Notes under the pieces: model-generated
Told to the model about the DNA's origin: nothing
Database searches by the model: none
Seen by the model: the letters and a program-made list of their open reading frames with translations, nothing else
Shown here: piece after piece, positions 27,586-38,378 of the stretch
Numbering within the stretch: the first letter of the stretch is position 1
Layout: each line of letters starts with the position of its first letter
Program-made: the position numbers and the translations under genes
Source: Tolypothrix sp. PCC 7712
Lineage (GTDB): Bacteria > Cyanobacteriota > Cyanobacteriia > Cyanobacteriales > Nostocaceae
Reading direction: 5' to 3'
Length of the DNA stretch: 64,000 nt
Assembly (NCBI RefSeq): GCF_025860405.1
Contig: NZ_CP063788.1
Span: 62,001-126,000 of the forward strand

Positions 27586-30500
27586 ATGAACAACTTTGAG
27601 AATATTCTAAATCAAAACCTTAATCCTCCTGGTGCTGAGATTACCTTAATTGACCAACAGTCACTCAATCCGCTCACGGGTCTATTAGATAAGCTTGGGG
27701 GAAAAGCAGAAATCGGTTCTCAAACTCTTTTGTTACCAAATAATCTTGAAGATATTGAAGTCACACAAAAGCTTAACGATAATAGTGTAATTCCCTTATC
27801 ACAACTATACTATGTCCAAAATCAGCAAGATAATTCTAATTTATTAACTTATGAGCAATACCAAGAACAACCACTAGTTGGAGAATTAGATAGTGTCAAA
27901 CTAGCATCTGTTGCTGACAATAATATTAATGCATTGACCACTTCATCACCTTCTTTAGTTCAAACAATCAGTCAAATTTCTCCAGTTGAGCAATTACCAG
28001 GCTATACTTTTGTTGTGCCAGGAAAAACTTCAGAATCTACCACACTCAGTTTTAAATGGACACAACGAGATGCAACTTTTAATAATGAAATTGGTGTATT
28101 TGTTATAGATGAATTAGGGCGAGTCAACAGCATTGCACCAGGGGAAACAAATTATGCCCAAGCTGCTCTACAAAGTACAACAAGACAAGTCATATTTTCC
28201 AGAGGTCAAAGTGCTGGTACACATAAAGAATTTACTTTTAAAGCAGGCGAACGTCTCGCTTTTTATTTAATTCAAAACAGCACCACAGAGCAATGGCTGG
28301 CATCAAATCCACAGAATCAAATAGGCAAAGGGCCTGTAGCATTCTTTTCAATCAGTAATGCCAACCCAGACCAGATTGACCATATTTTGACGCAGACATT
28401 GCACAATGGTTCAATGCAATTGAACTGGGAAGATATAACCGGAGGAGGCGATCGCGATTTTAATGATGTAGTCTTTACTATTGCAGAATCGCGGAAAGCT
28501 ATAACTGTTCCCGGACAAAGAGGACAAAAAGTCGCCACAAAATTTACCTGGACACAACGGGAAGCAGCCTTCAATAATGAATTAGGGTTATTTATTGTTG
28601 ATGATCCCACAGGCAGAATTAGCAATCTTTTGCCTCAAGACCCAGGATACGCGCAAGCTGCTTTAACTAGTAAATCTCGCCAAGTTATGTTTGCTAGCGG
28701 TCAAACTCAAGGATATGCAAAAAATTTAGAACTGCCATCTCAAGCATATATTGGCTTTTATCTCATCCAAAATTCTACAAGTGAGCAGTTTTTAAGCCAG
28801 AATCCCCAAAATCAAATTCATCAAGGGCCTTCAGCCTTTTTCTTTTTCCCTAGCGCCAACCCAAATCAATTTGACCATATTATAGAACTATCATCCAATC
28901 AGCTGGCGTGGGAGGATCAGACTAACGGAGGCGATCGCGATTTTAATGACCTAGTTTTTCATTATGAATTTGGTTCGCCTGTTAATACCGAACTGCTGTC
29001 ACCCACCTTAGATTTAGCCTCAGAAAGCGATAGTGGTGTTAGCAACAGTGACAATATTACCAGTGATAATACTCCAACAATTACAGGTAATGCAGAAGTA
29101 GGAGCCAAGGTGCAATTGTATAGTGGTTCTGTACTGTTGGGTCAAACCACAGCAGACACCGCAGGTATTTGGCAAATTACTACCAATGAGTTAAATCATG
29201 GCACGCAGAATTTCAGCGCGATCGCTACTGATATTGCTGGTAATATTAGTCCTGCATCCTCACCATTAAATATCTTCATCGATACGATTAACCCCATCAT
29301 CAATCTGACGAACCCGATTGATATTGCTCCCTTACAAAAAGGCGCTAGACTGACAGGTAAAATTGATGGTACAGGTTCAGGAATTGCCTCACTAAGTTAT
29401 CGATTTGATAATTATCCAGAAATACCTCTAGCGTTTAATGCTGATGGCACATTTGACCAAGAAATTGATTTTACTAATATTCCAAATAGTGGATATAAAT
29501 TATCAATTATTGCTATTGATATAGCTGGCAACACCACAAACATCCAGTTTAATATCAATGTTGCTAATAGCGATATAGTAGGAAACAGCGCTCCCGAAAT
29601 TATTAGTCAGCCAGAAACTGATTACATTATTCTGCGTAACAGTAACACCCAAATTCAAGGAATTGCATTAGACACAACTCAAGCGGGTTTAGCAGAAATC
29701 CAAGGTCAGGTATTTTTAGACTTTGATCGGAATGGTATCAAAAATCTAGAAGCCGGTTTAGATGGCTTTGTGGTTGAGTTAGTTAACCCAGCTACAGATG
29801 AAGTTGTCGGAATGCAAGTTACTCGCAGTGTTGATATCAATAACGATGGGAAGATTAACCCATTTACAGAACAGGGATTATATAAATTTAGCAACCTCCA
29901 AGCAGGAAACTATCAAGTTAGACAAGTTACTCAAGATGCTTGGAATTTAACTTCACCAGCATCACCTATATATAGTCTGACATTAAATAATGGTGAAAGC
30001 AAAGATGGATTAAACTTTGGTAATGCTCAGAATTATTTCTATCAACTTCAAGCCATAGATGGGGATGGCGATTCTCTTAGCTACAGTTTAATATCTGCAC
30101 CCCAAGACGCAAAAATTGATGCCAATACTGGTAAATTAATTTGGACACCACCTGCAACAGGAGAATATACGTTCCAAGTGCAAGTTGTAGATGGTAAAGG
30201 TGGGGAAGATATTCAAGAATTTAAATTAAATATTATCGACCCCAATCGCTTACCTAGCATCTCTTCTAGTCCTAGTGCTAATGCAACTGTAGAAGAGAAT
30301 TATACTTACCAAATCGTTGCTGATAATCCTGATTTGGATGGTTTAAACTTCCAATTAAATCAAGCACCCCAGGGAATGACAATTTCTCCTGATGGTTTAA
30401 TTGAATGGACACCGCAAGCGAATCAAGTAGGCGCACAACAAGTAAAATTATTGGTTAAAGATGACCGGGGTGGTGAAGTTGAGCAGGTATTTACAATTTT

Positions 30501-33500
30501 GACTCAGGGACAATTAGCTAATCCTCAACCATCAGATAATTATGCACCTGTGATTACCAGTAAGCCCATTATCACAACAACCCGCCAACAGTATACTTAT
30601 GATGTAGATGCTATTGATGGAGATAGTGATCAGCTGAAATATTCCCTGCTGACTGCACCACAAGGAATGACCATTGACGAAAATACAGGGTTAATTTCCT
30701 GGAATACTAACAGTCAAATTGCTGAAGATTACAACATTAATGTACAAGTTGCAGATGGTAAGGGTGGTGTTGATAATCAAACATTTACCCTCACATTATC
30801 AAATACCGTTCCGGGGAAAATTAGCGGTATTATTTGGGATGATTTCAATGGGAATGGAATCAGAGATACTAGCTTTGCTCAAGGTGCAAATCCTGATATT
30901 GTCTTTGTATTTGATGTTTCTTTAAGTGCAGCTTTTAGTTTCCAGGGTTCGCTGAATGGTAATCAAAGATTTACTACTATTCTCGAAGCAGAAAAAGCAG
31001 GTTTAAATGCACTCAATCAACAGCTAATTCGTCAAGGACTTGGGGAAACAGCGAGAGTTAGCATAATTAGTTTTGCTGGAGATGTCAGTTCTATAGATAT
31101 GAATCCATCTCTTGATGGTACACAGTTAGTAACCAACCCCATTGCTGATAATGACAATAATGGTGTTTTAGATTTTGAACAAGTTATAGAAAGAACTAAT
31201 ACCCGCCTGGGAACTAATTTTGAAGTTGCATTACAAGAAGCTGAAAAAGTTTTCAAAACTATCGGTACTACTCCAGGTAATGGTACTTTAGTGTTTCTAT
31301 CAGATGGTGAAAATCTTTTAGGGAGTTCCATCACCGACGAAGTTAATAACCTCAAAGCATTGGGAATTAAATTATATGCTTTTGGTGTTGGAGATGGTTC
31401 AACATTAAATGACGGAGATGCAGTTGATGATGATTTAGTGACAATTGACCCCAATGCCAAAATTTTTAAAACAACCGATGAATTATTAGGTACTTTTAAT
31501 GATTTAGGTAGAGGGCAAGATGTGACGGAACCTTTTTTATCAGGAGTAAAAGTATATTTAGACTTAAACAATAATGGACTTTTCGACCCTGATGAACCTA
31601 GCCAGACAACCAATAATCAGAGTCAATTCCGCACAAATTCCATCACAGTTGCAGCTACAGATGCTATTTTCTTAGCTGGTCGAGATGATATTACAATTCC
31701 GCTTTTAGGTAGTAACGATCCATCCTTCCCACTGCAAAGAAGAAGAACTTTAAGACCAGGCTCAGTACCAGAAACATTTCCCCGATCAATTACCGTTCAA
31801 CCAAACGAAATATTTAGCTTTACAGCCAGTGGTGAAGTCAATTTCTCTAACGGGTTTAGTCCGTTTAACCCAGATGGTTATAGTTTAAGAAATACTGTGC
31901 GTGGGTTAGAGGGAATTACTGCTTACAATGGCAGAATGGGTTCATTAGTTGGTGTATTTTTAGATGATGATAACCCTGTTAATCAAACTCCTCCCACCGA
32001 ATTAAACTTTCAAAGAATTGGCAGTGAGTTTACATTTTTGACACCAAGTATCGGGCAAGTTTTCTTTATTGGTGATGGTAGAAACGAAGCTAGTCAAATT
32101 CAACAATTTGTCGCACCCCAAGGAGCCACACGCCTATTTGTGGGTATAGCTGATGGTAATAGTCTCAGCCCAGGTAATTATGAAGATAATGAAGGTAATT
32201 ATCAAGTTACAATTCAAAGCGATCGCTTTGCTAACAACACAAATTACAGCTTTAGTAATTTGCTTCCAGATACTTATACAGTCCGTCAAGTTGTACCCAA
32301 TGGTTATGCACAAACATTTCCTGGAGGTCAAGGAACTCAAAAAGGTGATGGCTATGCAGATGTAGTCTTAGAGTATTTCGCCAACGGTAAAAGTCCTAGC
32401 CCATTGCCAGAACCTTACGGTTCCAATAGCGCTCGTCCGCAAGGCACCTCTGTAAATGGTTTTTATACGATTGAACCTGTTAATCCAAATGTAGTTTTAG
32501 GTGCCCCTCCTCCCAGTCCCATTACTAGCTTTAATCCACAAGTCAACTGGCTAGCACTTCCAGAAGGCTCATATGTAACGGTTGGATTTACTGATGAAAC
32601 TATCATTGATGGGCCTGGCAATGACATTTTCATTCGCAGTTTTGACCCAGAAGATTCAGCAGGTGAAAGTGCTGATGTGTTTGTCAGCAGCAATGGTAAA
32701 GACTTTCAGTTGCTTGGTCGTGTTAATCAGCTTGGGGTACAAGGACTTGACCTAGCCTCCATTAGCTTTACAGACCCTGTTCAGGCTGTCAGGATTGTTG
32801 GGGTTGATAACCTGGGTACTTCTCCTGGTTTTGACTTAGTAAGTGTTGAAGTTTTACCTAATAGTATTGGTTCTGTGCCTGGTTTTTATACAGTTAATTT
32901 AGGTGCAGGAGAAATTGCTGAAAATCGTAATTTTGGTAATCAAAATACTACCAAGCCGAACCAATTACCAAACTTTATTACTGCACCAATTACTAATGCC
33001 CAAACAGGTAAATTATTCCGCTATGAAGCTACAGCACAAGATCCGGATGGTGATATTCTCACTTACGAATTGCTAGAAAAACCAACAGGTATGGCTATAG
33101 ACTCCGCAAGGGGTATATTAGTTTGGCAACCTGCTACTGAGCAAATCGGTAATTTTAATGTTGTCTTGCAAGTACAAGATACTAAAGGCGGTTCTGCTAC
33201 CCAAACTTTTCAAATTAATGTCGATGACGGTGTAGATAGGGTTGTTCCTGTAGTTGAGTTAAGCTTTAGTAGCAATGTTGTGAACATCGGTGAAAGTGTC
33301 ACCTTCAACATATCTGCTATAGATAATAATACAGTGGAAAATATTGCTCTCACCATCGATGGCAACCCGGTTACGCTCAATAACAGTTCTGCTACTATAC
33401 AATTCAATCAAGCAGGTGTGTTCTCAGTAGTCGCAACTGCAACTGATAGCGCTGGAAATATAGTTAAAAAGGATTTATCTTTGCGCGTACTTGACCCCAG

Positions 33501-36500
33501 CGACACCACAGCACCAAATGTAGAAATTATTAGTCCACAAACCAATAAAACTATTACTAACCTTACAGATATTGTTGGTAGTGTGAGTGACGATAATCTC
33601 GAATTTTATCGAGTAGATTACGCATCTTTAGATTTAGTTGATATTAATAATCTAGCTGCTGCTGACCCCGACTTTATCACCATTGCTGAAGGTAAAACTA
33701 ATGTTAATCAAGCGGTAATCGGTCAATTTGACCCCACTATATTATTTAATGGCAACTATGTACTGCGAGTCACAGCCCAAGATTTTAGCGGTAATATCAA
33801 CTCACAAGGAGTTTTTCTTGGTGTTTCTGGTGACAATAAAGTTGGGAATTTCCGTCTAGAATTAACAGATTTATCTATACCTCTGGCTGGTATTCCCATT
33901 CAAGTTAACCGAGTTTATGACACACTCCAAAGTAGTTTTTCTAGTGACTTTGGTTTTGGTTGGAGTTTGGGAGTTAAAGATGCCAAAATTCAAGAATCAG
34001 TACCGTTAACAGCAGCAGAAAAACAAGGTGTACCCTCACTATTTGCTGCAAATCCTTTTACTGTAGGGACAAAAGTATATTTAACCAATCCTGAAGGTCG
34101 TCGTGTTGGTTTCACCTTTGACCCCGTGGTTTCTGGCGCTAGCTTATTAGGCACATTTTGGAAACCCCGATTTGTCGCTGACCCTGGAGTTTATGACAAA
34201 TTAGAAGTTGATGATATTAATCTGCAACAAAGGTCAGATGGTAGCTTTGGTTTATTTTTAATTCCTTTTGCTTATAATCCTTCAGAATATAAACTCACTA
34301 CTAAAGACGGTACAACTTACAAATATGACCAATTTAAAGGTCTGCAAGCAGTTCAAGACCGTAACAACAATACCTTAACTTTTCAAGATAATGGTATCTT
34401 CAGTTCTACAGGTGCTTCCATTGAATTTTTACGAGATACCCAAAAAAGAATTACCCAAATCAAAGACCCCACAGGGAAAGTGATTCTTTATGGTTATGAT
34501 GCTAGGGGGAATTTGATTAGTGTTACTGACCAAGCAGGACTTGTTTCACAACATAAATATTTAACAAATCCCAATTATTTAGAGCAAATTATTGATCCAC
34601 GAGGTAAAGCAATTATTCGCACCGAATATGATGCAAAAGGTCGGGTGAAAGCTACTAAAGATGCTCTCGGTAATACTATCTCTAGTAATTATGATGTAAG
34701 CGCAACTGGTTCCACTATCATCCAACTCGATGCACTGGGTAACACCACAACAACTATACGCGATAGTCGCGGTAACATTACTGCGATTATTAACCCGTTA
34801 GGTGCAGTCACTAGGTCAACTTATGATGCAAATAATAACCCAGTTAGTGTGACTGATCCTCGAGGCTTTACCACAACCCGGACATTTGATACTAGAGGAA
34901 ATGTCACCAGTATTACTGATGCTTTGGGCAATACTAGCAGATTTAATTATGACCAATTTAATACCGTTACATCAGAAACTGATCAATTAGGACGCATAAC
35001 TCGCTTTGTTTACAACGCTAATGGTAATTTAGTTGAGTTGATTGATGCTACTGGTCAACAAAATCGCTTTGCTTACGACAATATTGGTAGAGTTAGCAGT
35101 TTGATTGATGCTAATGGTAATACAACCACCTTTAGCTATGACGGTACAACCTTGGGTAAACCAACTCAAGTAACTTTCCCAGATGGTAGTACCCAACAAA
35201 TTGCATACAATCAATTTGGTCAGATTAGTCGCTTAATTGACGAAAATGGCAATGCAACCGAGTATTTTACAGATGATATTGGGCGATTAATTGTTAAACG
35301 CGATGCTTTGGGTAATGAAACAAAATATATTTACGATGGTCAACTGATTAGCAGTGTGATTGACCCATTAGGCAATGTACTCAAATTTGAATACGACAAT
35401 ACAGGTCGTTTAATTCGGCAAATAGACCCATTTAATGGTGTAGCAGAGTTTGGTTATGATGCTCTTGGTAGACGCATTAGTGAAACTGACCCACTGGGAC
35501 GCACAACCACTACAAATTACCGTCCCGATGGTTTAATTGCAGATATTATTGACCCTCAAAATCAGAAAACTTCGTTTGAGTATGATTTAGCTGGAAATCA
35601 AACTGCGGTAATTGATCCGTTAGGAAATCGAACCAGCTTTATTTATGATGCATTAGGCAGACAAATTCAGAAAATTGACCCATTGAGTAATATAGAAACC
35701 TACGCCTACGATGCGGTCAATAATTTAATCCAAATTACAGACCGTAATAATCGCCAGCGTAGCTTTACTTACGATGGAGTTAATCGTCTCATTCAAGAAA
35801 ATTGGCTCAATAATAGCACCCCAGTTCGGACAATTAATTTCACTTACGATGCTGTAGGTAATTTGGTCAGAGCAACTGATATTGATAGTACATTTAGTTT
35901 CAGCTACGATAGGCGCGATAGAGTCACCCAAGTTAGCCAAACTGGTATATCTGGATTAGCACCTGTCAATTTAAATTATGCTTACGATGGGGCGGGGAAT
36001 AGAACATCTGTCAGTGATAATTTTGGTGTTCGGGTTAATTCCACTTATGATGGGCGTAACTTACTAACCAGCCAAACTTGGCAAGGTACAGGTATTGATC
36101 CAGCACGCGTAAATTATTCCTATGATAGTAGAGGCGATCGCACTCAAATTCAGAGCTTCTCTAATTTAGCGGGTACCCAGCTTGTTGGTAGTAGCACTTT
36201 CAATTATGATGCACTACAACGGTTAACTGATATAACTCACTCTAATAGTGCAGGTTCTACCTTAGCTAACTACAGCTATAACTACAATTTGGCAAGCTTC
36301 TTAAACAGCGAAACCTACAAAGGAGAAACCACTAATTACACTTACGATAAAGCTAACCAGTTAAGTAATGCTGACAGGTCTTTACTTCCTGACAAAAATT
36401 ATACCTACGATGCCAATGGAAACCCGGCGGATACTGGTTTTACAGTAGGCGAAAATAACCAAATATTATCCGATGGTCAGTTTAACTATACTTACGACAA

Positions 36501-37641
36501 AGAAGGTAATTTAGCAACCAAAACTAACATTTCTACAGGTACGGTAACTATATATAACTATGATTTCCGCAATCGCTTAGTGGGAGTTATAGACACAGAC
36601 ACAAGTGGAAATACAACCCAATCTGTAGAATTTAAATATGATGCCTTTAACCGCCGCATTGCTAAAACAGTTAACGGTCAAACCACATATTTTGTGAATG
36701 ATGGTGATAATTTATGGGCAGAATTAAATCCCGTAGGAGAAATTATTAACCGCTATTTACAAGGTGCAAATGTTGATGAATTAATAGCTCGTTATCGTCC
36801 AGGTGAAGGTACTTCTTGGTATTTAACTGACAGGTTAGGAACTATCGGAGATATGGTGAATGCGGTGGGTAATTTGGTTAACAGTATTGACTATGATAGT
36901 TTTGGGGAAATTCTTAGTCAAACAAATCCCAGTGCAGCAGATAGATTTACCTTCGCAGGTAGAGAATTTGATAGTGAAACTGGTTTATATTACAACCGCG
37001 CTCGTTATTATGATGCGAATTTGGGACGATTTATCAGTCAAGATCCAATAGGTTTTGCAGGAGAAGATTTCAACCTATATCGGTATGTCGGGAATGATCC
37101 AGTAAATGCAACCGATGCCTTTGGCTTGACTGCTGCTCTGGAATACCAATCCATATTAAGTCAAACTGTAACTGGACGTACCGGTTCAGTCATAGGTTCA
37201 TTGATTGGTTTCCTTCATGGTTTCAGTGCAACCAATATAGTTTTTATTGGCAATATTCTAGATATAGTCAATGCCGGTGGAGATCCTATTGCAGAATGGG
37301 GTACTGCTATTGCTCGTACTCAAGCGAAAATGAAAGAGATTGAAGATAATCTCTCACGGTTTGAAAGTGTAGATAACAAAGAAGGCTTAGCTGAAGGATT
37401 TGTCTCTGGAGCTGGTTATGATATTGTCAAGCTAGAGTGGAATATCTTCCCAGATAAACTAGATAGAGTAGCCAAATTCTTCGACCCTGAGTTAAGTAGA
37501 AGTGCTGGATTTGAACCCGTTTCAGGAAAGTATGCTCCATATACTAAAAAACCAGTTAATCTCTCAATTAAAGGAGGAGGCTTTAAGCAGGGCTATGGAG
37601 CTGGTTTACTTTACTTACAAATAATAGCTGCGCCCAATTAA
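27586..37641 (+). CDS. Giant DUF4114 / VWA / YD-repeat Rhs protein
   Basis: A 3351-residue protein. In order: two DUF4114 domains (about 139-292 and 307-462, each ending in GGDRDFND); bacterial Ig-like domains (about 495-660); an SdrD-B-like domain (about 705-805); three cadherin-like Ig repeats (about 818-1072); a VWA domain with a DVSLS metal site (about 1102-1310); further Ig-like and SdrD-like modules to about 1990; an Rhs N-terminal segment (about 2085); YD repeats (about 2298-3040); and the Rhs core RYYDANLGRFISQDPIG ending at DPVNATDAFGL (about 3170-3180). The last 170 residues are a variable tip I cannot assign. No classical signal peptide is visible. No immunity gene follows. Confidence 0.9.
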   Translation: MNNFENILNQNLNPPGAEITLIDQQSLNPLTGLLDKLGGKAEIGSQTLLLPNNLEDIEVTQKLNDNSVIPLSQLYYVQNQQDNSNLLTYEQYQEQPLVGELDSVKLASVADNNINALTTSSPSLVQTISQISPVEQLPGYTFVVPGKTSESTTLSFKWTQRDATFNNEIGVFVIDELGRVNSIAPGETNYAQAALQSTTRQVIFSRGQSAGTHKEFTFKAGERLAFYLIQNSTTEQWLASNPQNQIGKGPVAFFSISNANPDQIDHILTQTLHNGSMQLNWEDITGGGDRDFNDVVFTIAESRKAITVPGQRGQKVATKFTWTQREAAFNNELGLFIVDDPTGRISNLLPQDPGYAQAALTSKSRQVMFASGQTQGYAKNLELPSQAYIGFYLIQNSTSEQFLSQNPQNQIHQGPSAFFFFPSANPNQFDHIIELSSNQLAWEDQTNGGDRDFNDLVFHYEFGSPVNTELLSPTLDLASESDSGVSNSDNITSDNTPTITGNAEVGAKVQLYSGSVLLGQTTADTAGIWQITTNELNHGTQNFSAIATDIAGNISPASSPLNIFIDTINPIINLTNPIDIAPLQKGARLTGKIDGTGSGIASLSYRFDNYPEIPLAFNADGTFDQEIDFTNIPNSGYKLSIIAIDIAGNTTNIQFNINVANSDIVGNSAPEIISQPETDYIILRNSNTQIQGIALDTTQAGLAEIQGQVFLDFDRNGIKNLEAGLDGFVVELVNPATDEVVGMQVTRSVDINNDGKINPFTEQGLYKFSNLQAGNYQVRQVTQDAWNLTSPASPIYSLTLNNGESKDGLNFGNAQNYFYQLQAIDGDGDSLSYSLISAPQDAKIDANTGKLIWTPPATGEYTFQVQVVDGKGGEDIQEFKLNIIDPNRLPSISSSPSANATVEENYTYQIVADNPDLDGLNFQLNQAPQGMTISPDGLIEWTPQANQVGAQQVKLLVKDDRGGEVEQVFTILTQGQLANPQPSDNYAPVITSKPIITTTRQQYTYDVDAIDGDSDQLKYSLLTAPQGMTIDENTGLISWNTNSQIAEDYNINVQVADGKGGVDNQTFTLTLSNTVPGKISGIIWDDFNGNGIRDTSFAQGANPDIVFVFDVSLSAAFSFQGSLNGNQRFTTILEAEKAGLNALNQQLIRQGLGETARVSIISFAGDVSSIDMNPSLDGTQLVTNPIADNDNNGVLDFEQVIERTNTRLGTNFEVALQEAEKVFKTIGTTPGNGTLVFLSDGENLLGSSITDEVNNLKALGIKLYAFGVGDGSTLNDGDAVDDDLVTIDPNAKIFKTTDELLGTFNDLGRGQDVTEPFLSGVKVYLDLNNNGLFDPDEPSQTTNNQSQFRTNSITVAATDAIFLAGRDDITIPLLGSNDPSFPLQRRRTLRPGSVPETFPRSITVQPNEIFSFTASGEVNFSNGFSPFNPDGYSLRNTVRGLEGITAYNGRMGSLVGVFLDDDNPVNQTPPTELNFQRIGSEFTFLTPSIGQVFFIGDGRNEASQIQQFVAPQGATRLFVGIADGNSLSPGNYEDNEGNYQVTIQSDRFANNTNYSFSNLLPDTYTVRQVVPNGYAQTFPGGQGTQKGDGYADVVLEYFANGKSPSPLPEPYGSNSARPQGTSVNGFYTIEPVNPNVVLGAPPPSPITSFNPQVNWLALPEGSYVTVGFTDETIIDGPGNDIFIRSFDPEDSAGESADVFVSSNGKDFQLLGRVNQLGVQGLDLASISFTDPVQAVRIVGVDNLGTSPGFDLVSVEVLPNSIGSVPGFYTVNLGAGEIAENRNFGNQNTTKPNQLPNFITAPITNAQTGKLFRYEATAQDPDGDILTYELLEKPTGMAIDSARGILVWQPATEQIGNFNVVLQVQDTKGGSATQTFQINVDDGVDRVVPVVELSFSSNVVNIGESVTFNISAIDNNTVENIALTIDGNPVTLNNSSATIQFNQAGVFSVVATATDSAGNIVKKDLSLRVLDPSDTTAPNVEIISPQTNKTITNLTDIVGSVSDDNLEFYRVDYASLDLVDINNLAAADPDFITIAEGKTNVNQAVIGQFDPTILFNGNYVLRVTAQDFSGNINSQGVFLGVSGDNKVGNFRLELTDLSIPLAGIPIQVNRVYDTLQSSFSSDFGFGWSLGVKDAKIQESVPLTAAEKQGVPSLFAANPFTVGTKVYLTNPEGRRVGFTFDPVVSGASLLGTFWKPRFVADPGVYDKLEVDDINLQQRSDGSFGLFLIPFAYNPSEYKLTTKDGTTYKYDQFKGLQAVQDRNNNTLTFQDNGIFSSTGASIEFLRDTQKRITQIKDPTGKVILYGYDARGNLISVTDQAGLVSQHKYLTNPNYLEQIIDPRGKAIIRTEYDAKGRVKATKDALGNTISSNYDVSATGSTIIQLDALGNTTTTIRDSRGNITAIINPLGAVTRSTYDANNNPVSVTDPRGFTTTRTFDTRGNVTSITDALGNTSRFNYDQFNTVTSETDQLGRITRFVYNANGNLVELIDATGQQNRFAYDNIGRVSSLIDANGNTTTFSYDGTTLGKPTQVTFPDGSTQQIAYNQFGQISRLIDENGNATEYFTDDIGRLIVKRDALGNETKYIYDGQLISSVIDPLGNVLKFEYDNTGRLIRQIDPFNGVAEFGYDALGRRISETDPLGRTTTTNYRPDGLIADIIDPQNQKTSFEYDLAGNQTAVIDPLGNRTSFIYDALGRQIQKIDPLSNIETYAYDAVNNLIQITDRNNRQRSFTYDGVNRLIQENWLNNSTPVRTINFTYDAVGNLVRATDIDSTFSFSYDRRDRVTQVSQTGISGLAPVNLNYAYDGAGNRTSVSDNFGVRVNSTYDGRNLLTSQTWQGTGIDPARVNYSYDSRGDRTQIQSFSNLAGTQLVGSSTFNYDALQRLTDITHSNSAGSTLANYSYNYNLASFLNSETYKGETTNYTYDKANQLSNADRSLLPDKNYTYDANGNPADTGFTVGENNQILSDGQFNYTYDKEGNLATKTNISTGTVTIYNYDFRNRLVGVIDTDTSGNTTQSVEFKYDAFNRRIAKTVNGQTTYFVNDGDNLWAELNPVGEIINRYLQGANVDELIARYRPGEGTSWYLTDRLGTIGDMVNAVGNLVNSIDYDSFGEILSQTNPSAADRFTFAGREFDSETGLYYNRARYYDANLGRFISQDPIGFAGEDFNLYRYVGNDPVNATDAFGLTAALEYQSILSQTVTGRTGSVIGSLIGFLHGFSATNIVFIGNILDIVNAGGDPIAEWGTAIARTQAKMKEIEDNLSRFESVDNKEGLAEGFVSGAGYDIVKLEWNIFPDKLDRVAKFFDPELSRSAGFEPVSGKYAPYTKKPVNLSIKGGGFKQGYGAGLLYLQIIAAPN

Positions 37642-37682
37642 AACATTAATTCGGGCATTCGCTCACCTTCGATTTCTTTAAT

Positions 37683-37710
37683 GAGAGCGATTTTTTTCGG
37701 GGGAGATGGG
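37683..37710 (+). repeat. 28-bp direct repeat, copy 2
   Basis: Exact copy of 10005-10032 in the same orientation, 2 bases from the stop codon of the tyrosine recombinase gene at 37713-38345. That position suits an attachment site. Alternatively it is a dispersed repeat tied to terminators: an imperfect CGCTC/GAGCG stem and seven T residues are present. Confidence 0.5.
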
Positions 37711-37712
37711 CA

Positions 37713-38345
37713 TTAATCATCCCAAAGCCCATGAAATTTGGTAGATGCAAGTTCGGTGTAACGAACAGTATGCTGAATATTTTTATGCCCCAAGTAACTC
37801 TGAATTGTTCGGGTATCAATGCCTCGATTCGCCAGATAATAACCTGTTCCATACCGCAGCATATGAGCATGAACTCTGAAAGGCAAACCAGCTAATTCAC
37901 CAGCCCGTTCAACAATGCCAGCGATCGTATCATGTGCCAACGGGCCAAGCCGAGAAGACTGGAAAATATAGGAACTAGCAGGATAATCTCTTTGAAGCTT
38001 GCGGAGAGAGCGAATTTCTTCAGAGTAAAGAGGATGAGTGGATGGAGTGCCTTTTTTAACTCGCTTCACGTAAATTGTACCACCGTTCCAGTCTATTTGT
38101 TCCCAGCGCAGAGATGCCACCTCTGCCACTCGCAATCCGTGACGGTAGCAAAGCAAAATTATGGTTGAATCTCGGTGAGCGTGGCGACCCTTGGATTTTT
38201 TGATAGCTGACCGCATCAACTCAACTTCTTCTGGTAACAAATGCTCCCTAGTCCTGACAAAGGAGTACTTGCGAGAGTTAGGCGATTGACGCTCTGGTTT
38301 TTCGGTTTTACCAACTTTCGATGGTTGGACGGTTTGTGCTGCCAT
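37713..38345 (-). CDS. Short tyrosine recombinase (FimB/FimE-like, catalytic domain)
   Basis: A 210-residue protein consisting of a short basic N-terminus and the phage-integrase catalytic domain. Catalytic residues: Arg in RHGLRVAEV, HxxR in HAHMLRYGT, His in LGHKNIQ and Tyr in VRYTEL. It lacks an N-terminal core-binding domain, as in FimB/FimE inverting recombinases and some cyanobacterial element recombinases. The 28-bp repeat lies just beyond its stop. An IS701 copy inserted 33 bases upstream of its start may have displaced its promoter. Confidence 0.88.
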   Translation of the reverse strand: MAAQTVQPSKVGKTEKPERQSPNSRKYSFVRTREHLLPEEVELMRSAIKKSKGRHAHRDSTIILLCYRHGLRVAEVASLRWEQIDWNGGTIYVKRVKKGTPSTHPLYSEEIRSLRKLQRDYPASSYIFQSSRLGPLAHDTIAGIVERAGELAGLPFRVHAHMLRYGTGYYLANRGIDTRTIQSYLGHKNIQHTVRYTELASTKFHGLWDD

Positions 38346-38378
38346 GACTCAACCCCCTGAAAACCTTGGGGTGTATAA

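Noticed and set aside
31032..31613. 193-residue antisense frame inside the giant Rhs gene
   Set aside because: It is a shadow of the Ig/VWA-coding DNA on the opposite strand, with low-complexity Ser/Leu/Pro content and no independent signals.
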